A stretch of DNA of 7,726 nucleotides from Deltaproteobacteria bacterium. Its GTDB lineage: Bacteria > Desulfobacterota > Desulfarculia > Desulfarculales > Desulfarculaceae. Every line of letters begins with the position of its first letter. Position 1 is the stretch's first letter. The stretch lies in NCBI GenBank assembly GCA_020444165.1, contig JAHLLK010000186.1, positions 1-7,726 of the forward strand. The letters are read 5' to 3'. The notes under the pieces are model-generated. The model was not told the origin of the DNA. It saw only the letters and a program-made list of their open reading frames with translations, and did not search any database. The position numbers and the translations under genes were made by a program. Positions 6,462 to 7,726 of the stretch are shown piece by piece.

Positions 6462-7130
6462 ATGATCGTAGGCGACAGCAAGCCTCTGGAAGAAATCCTG
6501 GAGATGCTCAAGGACCACGAGAAGGTCCTGGTTTTGGGCTGCCGTGGCTGTGTCACGGTTTGCAACGTGGGCGGCGAGAAGGAGGTAGGCATCCTGGCCT
6601 CCACCCTCAGAATCGCCCGCAAAAAAGATGGGCGGGCGCCGACCATCGACGAAATGACCCTGGAACGCCAATGCGACCCCGAATACATCGAGGAGTTGGT
6701 GGGCGTGGTGAACAACTACGACGCCATCGTCTCCATCGCCTGCGGGGTGGGTCCCCAGTTCGTCTCGGAACGCTACCCCGACATCCGGGTGTACCCGGGC
6801 ATCAACACCACCTTCATTGGTGGCGCCCTGGAACACGGGGTCTGGTCGGAGCGCTGCCAGATGTGCGGCAACTGCCTGGTGCACAATTTCGGCGGGCTCT
6901 GCCCCATTGCCCGTTGCAGCAAGAGCCTCATGAACGGGCCCTGCGGCGGCTCCGCGAACAAGAAGTGCGAGATCAGTCCGGACGTGGACTGCGTCTGGCA
7001 CCTCATCGTCGAGAAGATGGAGAAGATGGGCCGGCTGGAAGAGCTGGAAAAGGTGTGGCCCACCAAAAATTGGCTCACCTCCCGCGACGGTGGTCCTCGC
7101 AGGCGGGTTAGGGAGGATCTGAAGCAATGA
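6462..7130 (+). CDS. metV: MetV-type methylene-THF reductase Fe-S/zinc subunit
   Basis: MetV is the small partner of MetF in acetogens and other Wood-Ljungdahl anaerobes. It carries Fe-S clusters and a zinc site that relay electrons to or from the MetF flavin. The 222-residue protein matches this: an N-terminal region with Cys27, Cys30 and Cys34 (GCRGCVTVC), further cysteines at 71 and 94, and a C-terminal cysteine-rich domain of the MTHFR-C type, with Cys132, 135 and 138 (CQMCGNC), Cys147, Cys152 and NGPCGG at 158-163, ending at Cys169 and Cys177. The ATG at 6462 has GAGG seven bases upstream and lies 17 bases after mvhD. Its stop overlaps the metF start by four bases (ATGA), indicating translational coupling. 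No membrane segment or signal peptide is seen. Confidence 0.92.
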   Translation: MIVGDSKPLEEILEMLKDHEKVLVLGCRGCVTVCNVGGEKEVGILASTLRIARKKDGRAPTIDEMTLERQCDPEYIEELVGVVNNYDAIVSIACGVGPQFVSERYPDIRVYPGINTTFIGGALEHGVWSERCQMCGNCLVHNFGGLCPIARCSKSLMNGPCGGSANKKCEISPDVDCVWHLIVEKMEKMGRLEELEKVWPTKNWLTSRDGGPRRRVREDLKQ

Positions 7131-7726
7131 GCGACATCGAATACAAGGCCGGCAGCCGGCTGGAACGGGTTCTGAGAGCGGGCCATTTTGCCGTGACCGG
7201 CGAACTGGGGCCGCCGCGGGGCAACAACGCCCACGAGGTCAAGGAAAAGGCCGCCCACCTGAAGGGCATCGTGGAGTCGGTGAACATCACCGACAACCAG
7301 ACCGCCGTGGTGCGCATGGCCTCCTGGGCCGCCAGCAAGCTCCTCATTGACGAGGGCTTGGAACCCAACTTCCAGGTGGTGTGCCGCGACCGCAATCGCA
7401 TCGGTTTGCAGTCCGACCTCCTGGGCGCCACCGCCTTGGGCATCAAGAACGTGCTGTGCCTCTCGGGCGACCATCAGCGTTTCGGCGACCACCCCGAGGG
7501 CAAGAACGTTTACGACCTGGACTCCATGCAGCTTATCGCCCTGTACAAGAAGATGCGGGACGAGAAGACCTTCCTGAACGACAAGGAACTGGACGGCGCG
7601 CCCCAGATCTTCATCGGCGCGGCCTCCAACCCCTTTGGCGACCCCTTCTCCTTCCGGGTCATCCGCCTGGCCAAGAAGATCGCGGCCGGGGCCGACTTCG
7701 TGCAGACCCAGTGCATCTACAACATG
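7127..7726 (+). CDS. metF: 5,10-methylenetetrahydrofolate reductase, N-terminal part (3' truncated by window edge)
   Basis: MetF is the flavin-containing TIM-barrel enzyme that interconverts methylene-THF and methyl-THF, the last step of the Wood-Ljungdahl methyl branch before the corrinoid protein. The first 200 residues are present; family members are about 290-315, so roughly 100 are missing. Key residues can be matched to E. coli MetF by motif: Glu26 in GELGPPRG (catalytic acid, Glu28 in E. coli), Asp115 in LSGDHQ (near the flavin, Asp120) and Gln195 in the TQ motif (folate binding, Gln183). NITDNQ (53-58) is also typical. The ATG overlaps the metV stop as ATGA, with GGGAGG at 7111-7116 ten bases upstream. 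The gene context suggests electrons reach it through MetV and the HdrA/MvhD proteins, not directly from NAD(P)H. Confidence 0.96.
   Translation, partial: MSDIEYKAGSRLERVLRAGHFAVTGELGPPRGNNAHEVKEKAAHLKGIVESVNITDNQTAVVRMASWAASKLLIDEGLEPNFQVVCRDRNRIGLQSDLLGATALGIKNVLCLSGDHQRFGDHPEGKNVYDLDSMQLIALYKKMRDEKTFLNDKELDGAPQIFIGAASNPFGDPFSFRVIRLAKKIAAGADFVQTQCIYNM

Noticed and set aside
1..7726. CRISPR array, insertion sequence, phage or defence genes
   Set aside because: No direct-repeat arrays, transposase motifs or terminal inverted repeats were seen; the coding content is a conserved metabolic operon.

Overview
The window looks like chromosomal DNA from a GC-rich strict anaerobe of the Desulfobacterota (former Deltaproteobacteria) type, perhaps near the Desulfarculales. 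This placement is inferred from three things: strongly G/C-ending codons, Wood-Ljungdahl (reductive acetyl-CoA) genes beside a giant HdrA-type flavoprotein, and an MvhD gene that needs selenocysteine. No taxonomic marker gene is present, so it is tentative. All genes are on the + strand.

Layout. Positions 1-978 hold the C-terminal part of formate-tetrahydrofolate ligase (fhs), closed by a perfect 17-bp hairpin at 998-1035. A gap of about 500 bases (979-1487) follows. It holds that hairpin, a candidate promoter, a foldable segment ending in a terminator-like hairpin with a T-rich tail, a second weak promoter candidate, and a possible Trp-rich leader ORF whose stop touches the next ribosome binding site. 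Then comes a compact operon: a 1476-residue tandem HdrA fusion carrying an inserted GltD/NfnL-like NAD(P)H module (1488-5918); a selenocysteine-containing MvhD (6019-6444, in-frame UGA at 6067-6069); MetV (6462-7130); and MetF (7127 to the window end, truncated).

How the genes work together. Fhs activates formate on tetrahydrofolate, and MetF/MetV interconvert methylene- and methyl-tetrahydrofolate, both in the methyl branch of the Wood-Ljungdahl pathway. In acetogens such as Moorella, MetF and MetV form a complex with HdrABC and MvhD. Here the same partners are encoded side by side, but no hdrB or hdrC is visible and HdrA is rebuilt as one chain: HdrA copy 1 with the GltD-like insert, then the HdrA N-terminal domain, HdrA copy 2 and a two-cluster ferredoxin domain. 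The natural hypothesis is a methylene-THF reductase machine that takes electrons from (or delivers them to) a pyridine nucleotide through the GltD-like module, exchanges low-potential electrons with ferredoxin, and passes electrons through the seleno-MvhD to MetV/MetF. Direction (autotrophic reduction or oxidation of acetate and other substrates in reverse) cannot be read from the sequence.

The most noteworthy items are the UGA-encoded selenocysteine in mvhD, which a standard gene caller would turn into a truncated gene starting at 6100; the architecture of the HdrA fusion; and the unexplained leader region between fhs and hdrA.
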